This document shows positions 27,100 through 35,398 of a stretch of DNA of 64,000 nucleotides, one piece after another. Location: assembly GCA_030428255.1 (NCBI GenBank), contig JAUIBT010000011.1, positions 47,396 through 111,395 of the forward strand. The letters are read 5' to 3'. Positions within the stretch are counted from its first letter, which is position 1. The number at the start of each line of letters is the position of its first letter. The notes under the pieces are model-generated. The model was not told the DNA's origin, made no database searches, and saw only the letters and a list, made by a program, of their open reading frames with translations. Origin of the DNA: Alphaproteobacteria bacterium. GTDB lineage: Bacteria > Pseudomonadota > Alphaproteobacteria > UBA7985 > JAUIBT01. The translations under genes and the position numbers were made by a program.

Positions 27100-28635
27100 A
27101 TGTTCAAACCTCAAACACTTCAGCTTTTTGACGTCGAGAAGGGCAGCTTCGCGCGCTACCCCAGCGATACCGGCACCGGCATTCGCACCGGCGCGCAGTA
27201 TCTGGCCGGATTGCGCGATGATCGCCAAGTCTGGATGGAGGGCCAACAGGTCAAGGACGTGACCACCCAGCCGGGCTTGATGCGCTGTGCTGCGACCATG
27301 GCCTCTTTTTTGGATCGCCAGCACCAAGATGCTTACAAAGACACCGTGACCTATCTGGACGACGACGGCGACCGCATTGCCACGGCCTTCCTGCCGCCCA
27401 AGTCGAAAGAAGACGTGGCGCAGCGCGGGCGTGCCTATTACGAGTGGGCCACCTGGTCGAACGGCATGTTTGGCCGCACACCGGACTACAAGAACGCCTC
27501 GGTCATGGCCTTCGCCCATGCCTTGCCCTTCTTGAGCCAGGGCAAGTCGGACTACACCGATTTTGCCGCGAACATGACCAACTATTACAACCATATTCGC
27601 AAGAACGACCGGGTTTTGACCCACACGTTGGTCAACCCCATCACCAGCCACAAGATCGCCTCTGAGGGCAAATACGACGAGACCGTCGCCCTGCACGTGG
27701 TCAAGGAATCGCCCGATGGCATCGTGGTACGTGGCGCGCGCTTGCTGGCGACTTTGGGCCCGCTGGCCGATGAGATCGAGGTCTTCCCCTCGACGATCTT
27801 GAAGTCCTCACCCGACAACATTCCCTTCTCGTTCGCTTTTGCTATTCCGATCAATACGCCGGGCCTGACCCTGCTGTGCCGTGACTCTTATGACGAGGGC
27901 AAGTCGCACTTTGATGCGCCGCTGGCCTCGCGCTTTGAGGAAATGGACTCGGTGGTGATCTTCGACGATGTGTTTGTGCCTTGGGAGCGCATCTTCATCT
28001 ATGGCGAGCCCAGCTTGTGCAACCAGGCCTTCGGCACCTCAAACGCGGTCATCCACATGATGCACCAGGTGGCTTGCGGCAAGCTCGCCAAAGCTGAGTT
28101 CCTGGTCTCGCTCATGTGTGCCATCGCTGAAGCCACCGGCAAGGATCGCGATCTCTACGTCAAGAACATGATCGCCGAGGTCATGACCATGTCTGAGACC
28201 GTGCGCGCGCTGCTCTATTCAGCCGAAGCCCAGGCCCACGAGGACCAGTACGGCAACTTCGTGCCGCTGCGCCTGCCGCTGGAGACCTCGCGCAACCTCT
28301 TCCCCAAGATGTACCCGCGCATCATCGAGCTGATCCAGTTGCTGGGCTCCTCGTCATTGATGGCGACCCCGACCGAGGCGGATTTCAACAATGCGCTGGC
28401 CGCCAACGTTGAAAAGTACTTCCAGACTGTCAATCTGGAGAGCCGCGATCGTGTTGCTCTGTTTCGCTTGGCGCACGACGTGGCGATCTCTGGCTTTGGC
28501 AGCCGCCAGTGCCTCTACGAGCGCTTCTTCTTCGGCCCGCAAGCCTTCATGGCTGCCGCCTACTATGACCTGTACGACAAGAAGCCAGGCGTTGAACGCG
28601 TGTTTGACTTCCTAAAAGAAGGCTACAGCTCATGA
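27100..28635 (+). CDS. 4-hydroxyphenylacetate 3-monooxygenase-family oxygenase (HpaB type)
   Basis: 511 residues from ATG 27100 (GAGGA seven bases upstream); the open frame continues upstream through marR and is not used. The large component of FADH2-dependent aromatic hydroxylases is recognisable by the acyl-CoA-dehydrogenase-like fold and by segments NPITSHKIASEGKYDETVAL, DDVFVPWERIFIYGEP and MHQVACGKLAKAEFLV. These enzymes hydroxylate phenolic acids ortho to the OH using reduced flavin from a reductase. The reductase gene overlaps its stop (ATGA). No ring-cleavage genes follow, so the exact phenol is uncertain. Confidence 0.88.
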   Translation: MFKPQTLQLFDVEKGSFARYPSDTGTGIRTGAQYLAGLRDDRQVWMEGQQVKDVTTQPGLMRCAATMASFLDRQHQDAYKDTVTYLDDDGDRIATAFLPPKSKEDVAQRGRAYYEWATWSNGMFGRTPDYKNASVMAFAHALPFLSQGKSDYTDFAANMTNYYNHIRKNDRVLTHTLVNPITSHKIASEGKYDETVALHVVKESPDGIVVRGARLLATLGPLADEIEVFPSTILKSSPDNIPFSFAFAIPINTPGLTLLCRDSYDEGKSHFDAPLASRFEEMDSVVIFDDVFVPWERIFIYGEPSLCNQAFGTSNAVIHMMHQVACGKLAKAEFLVSLMCAIAEATGKDRDLYVKNMIAEVMTMSETVRALLYSAEAQAHEDQYGNFVPLRLPLETSRNLFPKMYPRIIELIQLLGSSSLMATPTEADFNNALAANVEKYFQTVNLESRDRVALFRLAHDVAISGFGSRQCLYERFFFGPQAFMAAAYYDLYDKKPGVERVFDFLKEGYSS

Positions 28636-29549
28636 GCGGCGGGACCAGCTTTAGCGGCCGCGACTTCCGCGATGCCCTGTCCAGCTTTGCCACAGGGGTG
28701 ACCATCGTCACGGCTCGCGATGGCGCGGGCCAGCCGGTTGGCATGACGGCCTCAAGCTTTAACTCGGTGTCGGTTGACCCGCCGCTGGTGCTGTGGAGCG
28801 TGACCAAGACCGCCTTTTCCGCCCAGGCTTTCCACGACGCTCAGCACTTCAGCATCCACGTCTTGAAGACCACCCAAACCGATATGTCGGGCCGCTTTGC
28901 CAAGCCTGGCACCGATAAGTTCGCCGGGCTCGCGGTCGCGGAAACTCAGCACGGCGTGCCCATTTTGCCCGAGGCTCTGGCGCGTTTTGATTGCCGTCAG
29001 TGGGCGGTCTATGAGGGCGGCGATCACTGGATCTTGGTCGGTGAAGTCCTGGATTTAGAGCTTGAAAAGGGCCAAGGCCTGGTGTTTTCCGGCGGCTCTT
29101 ATGCTCGCGCTGAGACCTTGCAGTCCAAGGCGGTTGAGGAGAGCCGTTTGGGCAGTGAACATCCGCTGGAATCGCTAGCCTTCTATCAGCTCTCGCGCGC
29201 TTACCACGCCATGGCCGACCGCTTTCATCACCAAGTACTGGACGCCGGTCTGAGCCTGGGCGAGTGGAGGGTCTTATCGTCTCTGTCGGGTCCAGAGGCG
29301 CTGGGATTGGAGGAGCTGGCTGTGCGCACTTACATTCAGCCCTACGCGCTGGACGATGTGTTGGCGGGCCTGCAAGCCGATGGTCTGGTGCGCTTTGACG
29401 AGACCAGCGCTCAAGGCACCGACAAGGGCCGCGCGCGGGTGGCCGGTTTGCTTGAGTTGGCGCGCCAGAACGACGAGGCGTCGATGGACAGCTTGTCGGA
29501 ACAGGAGCGCGCGGTGTTCAAGGCCAATTTGCAAGCCATACGCGACTGA
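28632..29549 (+). CDS. Flavin reductase fused to a MarR-like domain (C1-type monooxygenase reductase)
   Basis: 305 residues in two parts. Residues 8-165 are a HpaC-like flavin reductase domain (SFATGVTIVTARD, GMTASSFNSVSVDPPLVLWS, FSIHVLKTTQ). Residues 180-305 are a winged-helix MarR-like domain (LSRAYHAMADRFHHQVLDAG, LGEWRVLSSLSG, DDVLAGLQADGLVRF). The same fusion is known in C1, the reductase of Acinetobacter baumannii 4-hydroxyphenylacetate hydroxylase, where the MarR part binds the aromatic and relieves autoinhibition. It supplies reduced flavin to the HpaB-type protein encoded just upstream with a four-base overlap. Confidence 0.9.
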   Translation: MSGGTSFSGRDFRDALSSFATGVTIVTARDGAGQPVGMTASSFNSVSVDPPLVLWSVTKTAFSAQAFHDAQHFSIHVLKTTQTDMSGRFAKPGTDKFAGLAVAETQHGVPILPEALARFDCRQWAVYEGGDHWILVGEVLDLELEKGQGLVFSGGSYARAETLQSKAVEESRLGSEHPLESLAFYQLSRAYHAMADRFHHQVLDAGLSLGEWRVLSSLSGPEALGLEELAVRTYIQPYALDDVLAGLQADGLVRFDETSAQGTDKGRARVAGLLELARQNDEASMDSLSEQERAVFKANLQAIRD

Positions 29550-29577
29550 CGAACACCGCTTTGATGACGCAGGAAAG

Positions 29578-29609
29578 CACCCCCAAGGCCCCGGCTTTGG
29601 GGGTTTTTT
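29578..29609 (+). terminator. Rho-independent terminator after the reductase gene
   Basis: CCCCCAAGG (29580-29588) can pair with CTTTGGGGG (29595-29603) with one mismatch, and a run of six T follows at 29604-29609. It ends the monooxygenase operon. Confidence 0.85.
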
Positions 29610-29709
29610 ACGTGCCCCAGGGGGCGGGCAGGACTGCTGTTACAAGTGGTGAAGGGCCGGAGGCGGCACTTTGTGTTAGATTAGCGTGTCAAAGCAAAGG
29701 AGTAAGCCC

Positions 29710-30021
29710 ATGTCTGTTACGCTACAAGTTCTCTACCCGGTGTCTGACGGCACCACGTTTGACTATGACTACTACATGAGCAAACACATGGATATCGTCG
29801 GCCAAGCCTTTGGTCAGCATATCAAAAGCACGCTTGTGACCAAGGGTCTGGCGGGCGGCCCGGACGTTCCCGCGGGCTATCACGCCATTGCGACAATCGA
29901 GTTCGCCGATCAAGCGTCCTTGGACGCGGCCTTGGCGGGCGCTGGGCCTGCGTTGGCAGATATCCCCAACTTCACCAACTCTGAACCGCAGATGTTGATT
30001 GGTCAGCGCTTGGACGGCTGA
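29710..30021 (+). CDS. EthD-family protein
   Basis: 103 residues. The EthD pattern is seen in VLYPVSDGTTFDYDYYMSKH followed by the ferredoxin-like ending FTNSEPQMLIGQ. The start at 29710 has AAGGAG seven bases upstream; a GTG at 29686 is in frame. EthD was first found in an ether-degrading P450 cluster, and family members are small stress-dimer-like proteins of unclear activity. It has its own upstream terminator and downstream terminator, so it is a single-gene unit next to the hydroxylase operon. Confidence 0.82.
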   Translation: MSVTLQVLYPVSDGTTFDYDYYMSKHMDIVGQAFGQHIKSTLVTKGLAGGPDVPAGYHAIATIEFADQASLDAALAGAGPALADIPNFTNSEPQMLIGQRLDG

Positions 30022-30052
30022 GACGGCTCGTTAGAGCAGGAGACAAAGAGAA

Positions 30053-30090
30053 AAGCCGCTCTGGCCAGCAGAGCGGCTTCGCTTGGTTTT
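30053..30090 (+). terminator. Terminator after the EthD-family gene
   Basis: A perfect 11-bp stem: AAGCCGCTCTG (30053-30063) and CAGAGCGGCTT (30069-30079) with loop GCCAG, followed by a G/T-rich run ending in five T. It lies 32 bases after the stop codon. Confidence 0.85.
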
Positions 30091-30334
30091 TGGGGTGATG
30101 AGGCTTATGAATTGAGCCAAAGCCGCGTCGCACCATGCCTTGCCGCGTTATGTTCGAACGTGTTTTTCAACTTGCTCGCATTTCGGCAGGTGGTCACTGC
30201 GGTGCGGCGTTCGTACAAGACCACCACAGGCCCCCGGTTCGACAGGAGCGCTCGGTTCAATCGACATTCTGGGTTCAAGTTCAGCGTGGGGTGTGGCCCA
30301 TGGGTTTCCAGATTCACCGATTGGGAGCTAGGCG

Positions 30335-30788
30335 GCGGCGGTCAAAAAACGGGATCGGGCTCTGGGGCGCTCGCGAGGAGGCGTGGCGACCAAGATGCAC
30401 ATGGCTGTCGAGACGCTTGGTCGACCGCTGAAAATAATCTCCACACCTGGCCAGCGTGTCCATGCACCCATCGCTTGGGCTTTGCTCAACGGTCTTTGCT
30501 CAACGGTCTTTCGCCGCGCCGGATGATGGCCGACAAAGCCCGTGATACCAATGCCTTGTGCGAGTTCTTCGCGACCCAGGGGCGCCGAAGCGGTGATCCC
30601 CTGCAGTCCGACGCGCGGGCTTCCGATCCCATACGACTTTGAAGCTTACAAGCAAGGTGCGCCGCACCGTCGAGCACTGCTCTACGAGGCACACGCATGT
30701 CAGGCGCATTGCAACAGGCTTCGCCAGACAGGTCGCAGACTTGCTCGGCTTTCTGCATCGCGCCGTTGCTCGGCTTTGGATGCGGTGA
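30335..30788 (+). pseudogene. Decayed IS5-family transposase (C-terminal half, frameshifted)
   Basis: Reading across frames reveals typical IS5-group DDE transposase motifs in order: RSRGGVATKMHMAVETLGRP then LKIISTPGQRVHAP (about 30368-30450), MMADKARDTNALCEFFATQG (about 30522-30580), AEAVIPCSPTRGLPIPYDFE (about 30588-30650), and RRTVEHC ... RRIATGFARQVADLL (about 30660-30750), ending at a stop at 30786. At least three frame changes separate these pieces, and the N-terminal half, including the first catalytic aspartate, is not recognisable. No terminal inverted repeats could be made out. It is an old insertion remnant; the surrounding 30.09-30.89 kb holds no intact gene. Confidence 0.8.
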
Positions 30789-30887
30789 ACGCCGATTCGG
30801 CATAGCGTCAATACCCGAACATTTGCCTGCAATTGGGCCGCATGCTGAGGGCGGGTTTCCGAAGTTTGCCCTGAACGACTTTGGCCG

Positions 30888-32534
30888 TTACCCGGCCAGC
30901 TCTTTGGCTTGTTGGCGTAAGACGAACTTCTGGATTTTGCCAGTCGAGGTGCGGGGGATTTCGGTGAAGACAAAGCGGCCAGGCACCTTGAAGGGCGCCA
31001 GACGCTCGCGGCACCATGCGCGCAGGGCGTCGGCGTCCGCGTTTTGGCCAGCGACCAGCTCGATAAAGGCGCAGGGTGTCTCGCCCCAGCGCTCGTGCGG
31101 CATGGCGACCACTGCCGCAACCGCCACGGCTGGGTGACGGTACAGGGCGTCTTCCACCTCGATTGAGGAGATGTTCTCGCCGCCGGAAATAATGATGTCT
31201 TTCGAGCGGTCCTTGAGCTGGATGTAGCCATCGGCGTGCATCACGCCCAGATCGCCCGAGTGGAACCAGCCGCCCTCAAAGGCCTCACGCGTGGCTTTGG
31301 GATTGCGGAAATAGCCCTTCATCACCACGTTGCCACGGAACATGACCTCGCCCAGCGTCTGGCCGTCGCGCGGCACGGGCTGCATGGTCTCAGGGTCCAG
31401 CACGTCGAGCTGCTCCAGCGGCAGATAGCGCACGCCCTGGCGCGCCTTCAGCTTGGCCTGCTCATCGGCAGACAGGGCCGACCAGTCGCTGTGCCAGTCG
31501 TTGACCACGGCGGGGCCATAGGTTTCGGTCAGGCCGTAAAGGTGGGTGACCTCAAAGCCAGCAGCGCGCATGTTGGCCAGCAAGGATTCGGGTGGCGGCG
31601 CAGCGGCGGTGAAGAAATTCACCGGTTGGTCGAGCGGACGCTTGATAGCGGCCGGCGCGTCGATCATCAACTGCATGACGATGGGGGCGCCGCAAAGGTG
31701 GGTCACGCCCTCATCGGCCAGAGCGTTCCAGATGGGCTCGGCGCGGACCTGGCGCAAACAGACGTGGGTGCCGATGATGGCCGACATGGTCCAGGGGAAA
31801 CACCAGCCGTTGCAGTGGAACATGGGCAGGGTCCAGAGGTAGACCGCGTGCTTGGCCATGGAGGTGGTCAGCGCGTTGCCCTGGGCCAGCAGGTAGGCCC
31901 CGCGGTGGTGGTAGACCACGCCCTTAGGGTCGCCAGTGGTGCCCGAGGTGTAGTTGATGGCAATTGCGTCCCATTCGTCTTCGGGCATCAGCCAGGCAAA
32001 GTCGGGATCACCGGCGGACAAGAAGGCTTCGTAGTCTTGGGCGGCGAGGTCGTCCTCGCGCCCCTCTTGAGCGCCATCGAATTCGGCGTCATCGTACTGG
32101 ATCAAGATCGGGGTGACGCTGGCCAGCTTCAGCGCCTCTTGCATGACCGGCATGAACTCGCGGTCCACGATCACCAGACGCGAGCCTGCGTGGTCTAACT
32201 GGAAAGCGACAATGGCCGCATCTAAGCGCGTGTTGATGGAGTGCAGGACCGCGCCGCACATGGGCACGCCATAGTGGCACTCCAGCATGGCCGGGGTGTT
32301 GGCCAGCATGGCCGACACGGTGTGGCCACGTCCCATCCCTGCCGTCGCCAAGGCCGAGGCCAACTGGCGGGAGCGAGCGTAGAAGTCCGCGTAAGAGCGG
32401 CGCAGCGCGCCATGAACGATGGCGGTGTGCTGAGGGAAGACACTGGCCGCGCGCTCTAGGAAGGTCAGCGGCGTCAGCGGCTGGTAGTTCGCTGGGTTGC
32501 GATCCAGGTCCGTATTGTAGGGATTGTTCGCCAT
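30888..32534 (-). CDS. AMP-forming acyl-CoA synthetase (possible methylmercaptopropionate-CoA ligase, DmdB-like)
   Basis: 548 residues from the ATG at 32534 (GAGGAA immediately upstream); an in-frame start at 32597 would add 21 residues. Adenylating-enzyme motifs: TSGTTGDPKGVVYHH, HLYGLTETYGP, FHSGDLGVMHADGYIQLKDR, and the C-terminal lysine in TSTGKIQKFVLR. It activates a carboxylic acid to its CoA thioester. The size and the presence of a DmdA-like gene on the same strand make methylmercaptopropionate a candidate, because DmdB belongs to this group; medium-chain fatty acids are the alternative. It is separated from OsmC by a 388-base gap with repeats. Confidence 0.88.
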   Translation of the reverse strand: MANNPYNTDLDRNPANYQPLTPLTFLERAASVFPQHTAIVHGALRRSYADFYARSRQLASALATAGMGRGHTVSAMLANTPAMLECHYGVPMCGAVLHSINTRLDAAIVAFQLDHAGSRLVIVDREFMPVMQEALKLASVTPILIQYDDAEFDGAQEGREDDLAAQDYEAFLSAGDPDFAWLMPEDEWDAIAINYTSGTTGDPKGVVYHHRGAYLLAQGNALTTSMAKHAVYLWTLPMFHCNGWCFPWTMSAIIGTHVCLRQVRAEPIWNALADEGVTHLCGAPIVMQLMIDAPAAIKRPLDQPVNFFTAAAPPPESLLANMRAAGFEVTHLYGLTETYGPAVVNDWHSDWSALSADEQAKLKARQGVRYLPLEQLDVLDPETMQPVPRDGQTLGEVMFRGNVVMKGYFRNPKATREAFEGGWFHSGDLGVMHADGYIQLKDRSKDIIISGGENISSIEVEDALYRHPAVAVAAVVAMPHERWGETPCAFIELVAGQNADADALRAWCRERLAPFKVPGRFVFTEIPRTSTGKIQKFVLRQQAKELAG

Positions 32535-32603
32535 GTTCCTCACCGTTCCTGTCTCTTGTCTTGTCGTTAGAGCCGCTGTCTGATCAGGGCGTGTCATGAA
32601 TTT

Positions 32604-32697
32604 GCCAGTGCCCTAGACCTGCCAGTGCCCTAGACCTGCCAGTGCCCTAGACCTGCCAGTGCCCTAGACCTGCCAGTGCCCTAGTCCTATCAGTGCT
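32604..32697. repeat. 17-bp tandem repeat, five copies plus a partial
   Basis: The unit GCCAGTGCCCTAGACCT starts at 32604, 32621, 32638, 32655 and 32672 (the last with one change), followed by a partial copy to 32697. It lies upstream of the acyl-CoA synthetase gene, within 70 bases of its start. The copies are nearly identical, which suggests recent slippage expansion. No spacers, so this is not CRISPR. Confidence 0.9.
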
Positions 32698-32922
32698 TAA
32701 AGTTCGCGCGGTTGCCTGACAAGTCTGACGTTAAGCGCCAAGAACCGCAAGCTGGGCTGGCGTGCGCTCAAGCCCATCTAAACAAGCAAGCGCCCGCGTG
32801 CGACCAAGCCAGGGCTCAAACGCTGCGGGCGTTCGGGTTTTTTGCAAGTCCACCTTCGCAGCCGCTAGCGCCTGCTCGGGATCTGTGGGGTTGCCTGCCG
32901 CACACCCACCTGCAGGCTTTGC
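32698..32922. other. Intergenic region between acyl-CoA synthetase and OsmC genes
   Basis: No supported gene. A plus-strand hairpin AACGC-TGCGG-GCGTT followed by a short gap and TTTTTT (about 32819-32843) resembles a terminator, but no plus-strand gene precedes it, so its role is unclear. Confidence 0.4.
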
Positions 32923-33372
32923 TTAGCCAACATTAACCTCAACGCTGTCCGCCAAAGTATTAGCAATAAAGCAATAGCGATGCGCGCGGTCCTGCATCTC
33001 AGCCAGCTTGGCGTCGTCGACGCTAAAGCCCGTGTCGAAGCGAACGACAGGTTTCAGGTCGATGCGTGTGACCGACATCTGGCCCTTGGGGTTCTTGCCC
33101 AGAAAAGCCACCGCGTGATCGTGGTAGCTGGCAACCGGCCAGCCAGCCTTGGCGGCCAACGCCAAGAAGGTCATCATGTGGCAGCTTGACAGGGCTGCCG
33201 CCAAAGCTTGCTCTGGGTTGGTATTCTCGGGCTTGCCACCCCAGTCGGGCGCTGCGTCAACTTCCAGCTCAAAGCTGTCATTGAAATGGACGGTGTGTTG
33301 GTTCGAGTAAGAACCAGCGCGCAACTCAGGCTCGATGCGTTGCCAGTGAAGCTGAATGGAGAGTTCGGACAT
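32923..33372 (-). CDS. OsmC-family protein
   Basis: 149 residues. The two reactive cysteines of the OsmC/Ohr fold are in LSSCHMMTFLALAAKAG and HRYCFIANTL. The family reduces organic hydroperoxides; some members lie in sulfur-compound or thiol operons. It follows the DmdA-like gene by 23 bases on the same strand, so the two are probably cotranscribed. Protection against, or handling of, a reactive thiol product is a reasonable guess but only inference. Confidence 0.88.
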   Translation of the reverse strand: MSELSIQLHWQRIEPELRAGSYSNQHTVHFNDSFELEVDAAPDWGGKPENTNPEQALAAALSSCHMMTFLALAAKAGWPVASYHDHAVAFLGKNPKGQMSVTRIDLKPVVRFDTGFSVDDAKLAEMQDRAHRYCFIANTLADSVEVNVG

Positions 33373-33395
33373 GGTAGCCTCCTTGGCTGAAGGGG

Positions 33396-34538
33396 TTAGC
33401 TGGCAGCGATGGTCTTCTTGGGATCATAGAAGGGGCGCTCGACCACGGTAGCCTGGACGGTTCCAGCCTTAGTGGCAACCTCAAGCTTGGTGCCAAGCTC
33501 GGCGTTTTCTGTCGCAACCAGAGCCAAGGCGATGTTTTGCTCAAGGCGCGGGGAATAGACCGCAGAGGTGACTTTGCCGACCACCTGACCGTCTTTGCTG
33601 ATCGGCCAGAAGGTGGTGTTGGGGCCAGTCAAAGGCGCAGTGTCCAGCACCAAGCCAACTTGTTTGCGGGCAACGCCTTCTTCCTTGATGCGGCGCAGAG
33701 CGGCCTTGCCGATGAAGTCTGCGTCCATGTCCAAGTTGACCAGGCGGTCGAAGCCAAGCTCATAGGGGTTGGTGTTGATGTCCGCGTCGGCGTGATAGGA
33801 CAGCATGCCGCCTTCGATGCGACGGATTGACGAGGTGTGACCGGGCTTGAGGCCAAAGGGCTTGCCAGCAGCCATGATGGCTTCCCACAGCTCATCGCCG
33901 CGCGAGCCGTCTTGCAAGTAGAGCTCATAGCCCAGCTCGCTCGACCAGCCGGTGCGCGAGACAATCATCGGAATGCCGTTCAACTCGACTTCGCGCAGCC
34001 AGTAATAGCGCAGGTCCATGATGCTGTCGCCGAACAGAGCGCGCATGATTTCACCGGACTTCGGGCCCTGCAATTGCAGCGGCGACACGTCGGGTTCGAA
34101 GATGCGCACGTCCATGCCTGAGTGAACCGCAACGCCCTGAGCCCACAGCAAGATGTCGCTGTCCGCCAGCGAGATCCAGAAGCGGTTCTCTTCCAAACGC
34201 AGCAAGATGGGATCGTTCAGGATGCCGCCTTCAGCGTTGGTGATCAGGATGTATTTGCACTGTCCGACTGCCAGCTTTGACAGATCGCGCGGGGTCAGCA
34301 TTTGCACGAACTTGGCAGCGTCTGGACCGACGATTTCGACTTGGCGCTCGACCGCTACGTCACACAAGATGGCGTCGTTTACCAGATTCCAGAAGTTCTG
34401 CTCTGGATCGCCGAAGTCGCGCGGGATGTACATGTGGTTATAGACTGAAAAGCCCTGAGCGCCCCAACGCACTGTGGCGTTAAAATAAGGGGATTTGCGG
34501 ATTTGAGTGCCGAAGCCAAAGTCATCTGCCTGCGCCAT
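33396..34538 (-). CDS. DmdA-like dimethylsulfoniopropionate demethylase / GcvT-family aminomethyltransferase
   Basis: 380 residues of the GcvT fold. The segments CDVAVERQVEI, VQMLTPRDLSKLAVGQCKY, FWISLADSDILLWAQGVAV, IFEPDVSPLQLQGPKS and ARTGWS-like VSRTGWSSELGYELYLQDG closely resemble DmdA, which moves a methyl group from DMSP to tetrahydrofolate to give methylmercaptopropionate. Authentic GcvT differs in these positions. The C-terminal barrel (EEGVARKQVGLVLD) is present. Neighbours (acyl-CoA ligase, Lrp regulator, sulfur transporter) fit, but non-DmdA relatives exist, so experimental or phylogenetic proof is needed. Confidence 0.75.
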   Translation of the reverse strand: MAQADDFGFGTQIRKSPYFNATVRWGAQGFSVYNHMYIPRDFGDPEQNFWNLVNDAILCDVAVERQVEIVGPDAAKFVQMLTPRDLSKLAVGQCKYILITNAEGGILNDPILLRLEENRFWISLADSDILLWAQGVAVHSGMDVRIFEPDVSPLQLQGPKSGEIMRALFGDSIMDLRYYWLREVELNGIPMIVSRTGWSSELGYELYLQDGSRGDELWEAIMAAGKPFGLKPGHTSSIRRIEGGMLSYHADADINTNPYELGFDRLVNLDMDADFIGKAALRRIKEEGVARKQVGLVLDTAPLTGPNTTFWPISKDGQVVGKVTSAVYSPRLEQNIALALVATENAELGTKLEVATKAGTVQATVVERPFYDPKKTIAAS

Positions 34539-34643
34539 ATCGCGAGCCTTTCACGGAAAAGAAAGAAGGGGCGCATCACCGCGCCGACTGGCCCTCTATT
34601 AGCGCCAAACAGCGGCAAAAAGCGGTCTGAAGATGCGGGGCTC

Positions 34644-34683
34644 TTGGACCAATTGGACCAAAGATTTGACCATATTAGACCAA
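34644..34683. promoter_or_regulatory. Iterated TTGGACCAA-like sites upstream of the DmdA-like gene
   Basis: Four related 9-mers on one strand: TTGGACCAA (34644), TTGGACCAA (34653), TTTGACCAT (34665) and TTAGACCAA (34675), at steps of 9, 12 and 10 bases. The 174-base gap between the Lrp gene and the DmdA-like start holds them, 106 to 145 bases upstream of that start. Roughly helical spacing is typical for cooperative Lrp-type binding. Confidence 0.5.
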
Positions 34684-34712
34684 GCCGTAACGAGCCTTGG
34701 CCCGCCCAGCAC

Positions 34713-35219
34713 CTAGGCCGGTTTGGGCTCGGCCAACAGGTGTTTCAGACTGGGTTGCTGTGCCTTGATCTCACGCGTTACGATATAGGTCATATAGCGA
34801 TCAATTGGTAGGTCGGCAGACAGCATGTCCTCCATCAAAGCTTGGAAGGCGGTCAAGTTGGCGCTCACCACGGTCAGGACGTAGTCCATGCCGCCGCCGG
34901 TGGCGACACAAGTGGTGATTTCGTGGCGCTGCTGCACGAAGGCTTCAAAGCGATCAAAGTCGGTCTTGCGGTGGCTGTTGAGGGAGATGGTCACCACCAC
35001 CTTGCAGATATCGACGATGCGGCGCAAAGCCAGTTCACTGCGGTATCCCAAGATCAAGCCCGCCTGTTTGAGCCGGGTCAGCCGCGCCCAGCAAGGGGTG
35101 GGCGACAACCCGACTTGCTCGGCGAGCTGCGCCTTGCTGAGCGGGCCATGGCTCTGTAGGGCCGCCAAAATGCGGATATCGGCAGCATCGAGGCTGATCG
35201 TTGAGGCGGCTTTCTTCAT
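34713..35219 (-). CDS. Lrp/AsnC-family transcriptional regulator
   Basis: 168 residues from ATG 35219; the longer frame upstream lacks family similarity. The N-terminal helix-turn-helix (LDAADIRILAALQSHGPLSK ... LSPTPCWARLTRLKQAGLI) is followed by the ligand-binding RAM domain (VVVTISLNSH, CVATGGGMDYVLTVVSANL). It is upstream of, and on the same strand as, the DmdA-like gene, and divergent from the YeeE-type gene. Local control of both is likely, with an amino acid or sulfur compound as effector. Confidence 0.9.
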   Translation of the reverse strand: MKKAASTISLDAADIRILAALQSHGPLSKAQLAEQVGLSPTPCWARLTRLKQAGLILGYRSELALRRIVDICKVVVTISLNSHRKTDFDRFEAFVQQRHEITTCVATGGGMDYVLTVVSANLTAFQALMEDMLSADLPIDRYMTYIVTREIKAQQPSLKHLLAEPKPA

Positions 35220-35398
35220 GGGGTCAGTATCGCAGCCTGCCGCTTTGACGCAAGTCTGATCGCGCACGCCCATGTCGTTAATTGCGGCGTACACAGCGGG
35301 TCGGCCTGCGCCTAATTCGCACATTCGAATATGACCTAAGTCAAGGTGGGACAGCTCGGTTTTCGCGATGATCGCGCATCGAAGACTGGAGCGACGCA

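Noticed and set aside
30112..30642. 176-codon plus-strand open frame
   Set aside because: Only its last part (MMADKARDTNALC) belongs to the IS5 remnant; the rest joins unrelated sequence through a decayed region.
31236..32198. 320-codon plus-strand open frame
   Set aside because: Antisense shadow of the acyl-CoA synthetase, which has all adenylating-enzyme motifs.
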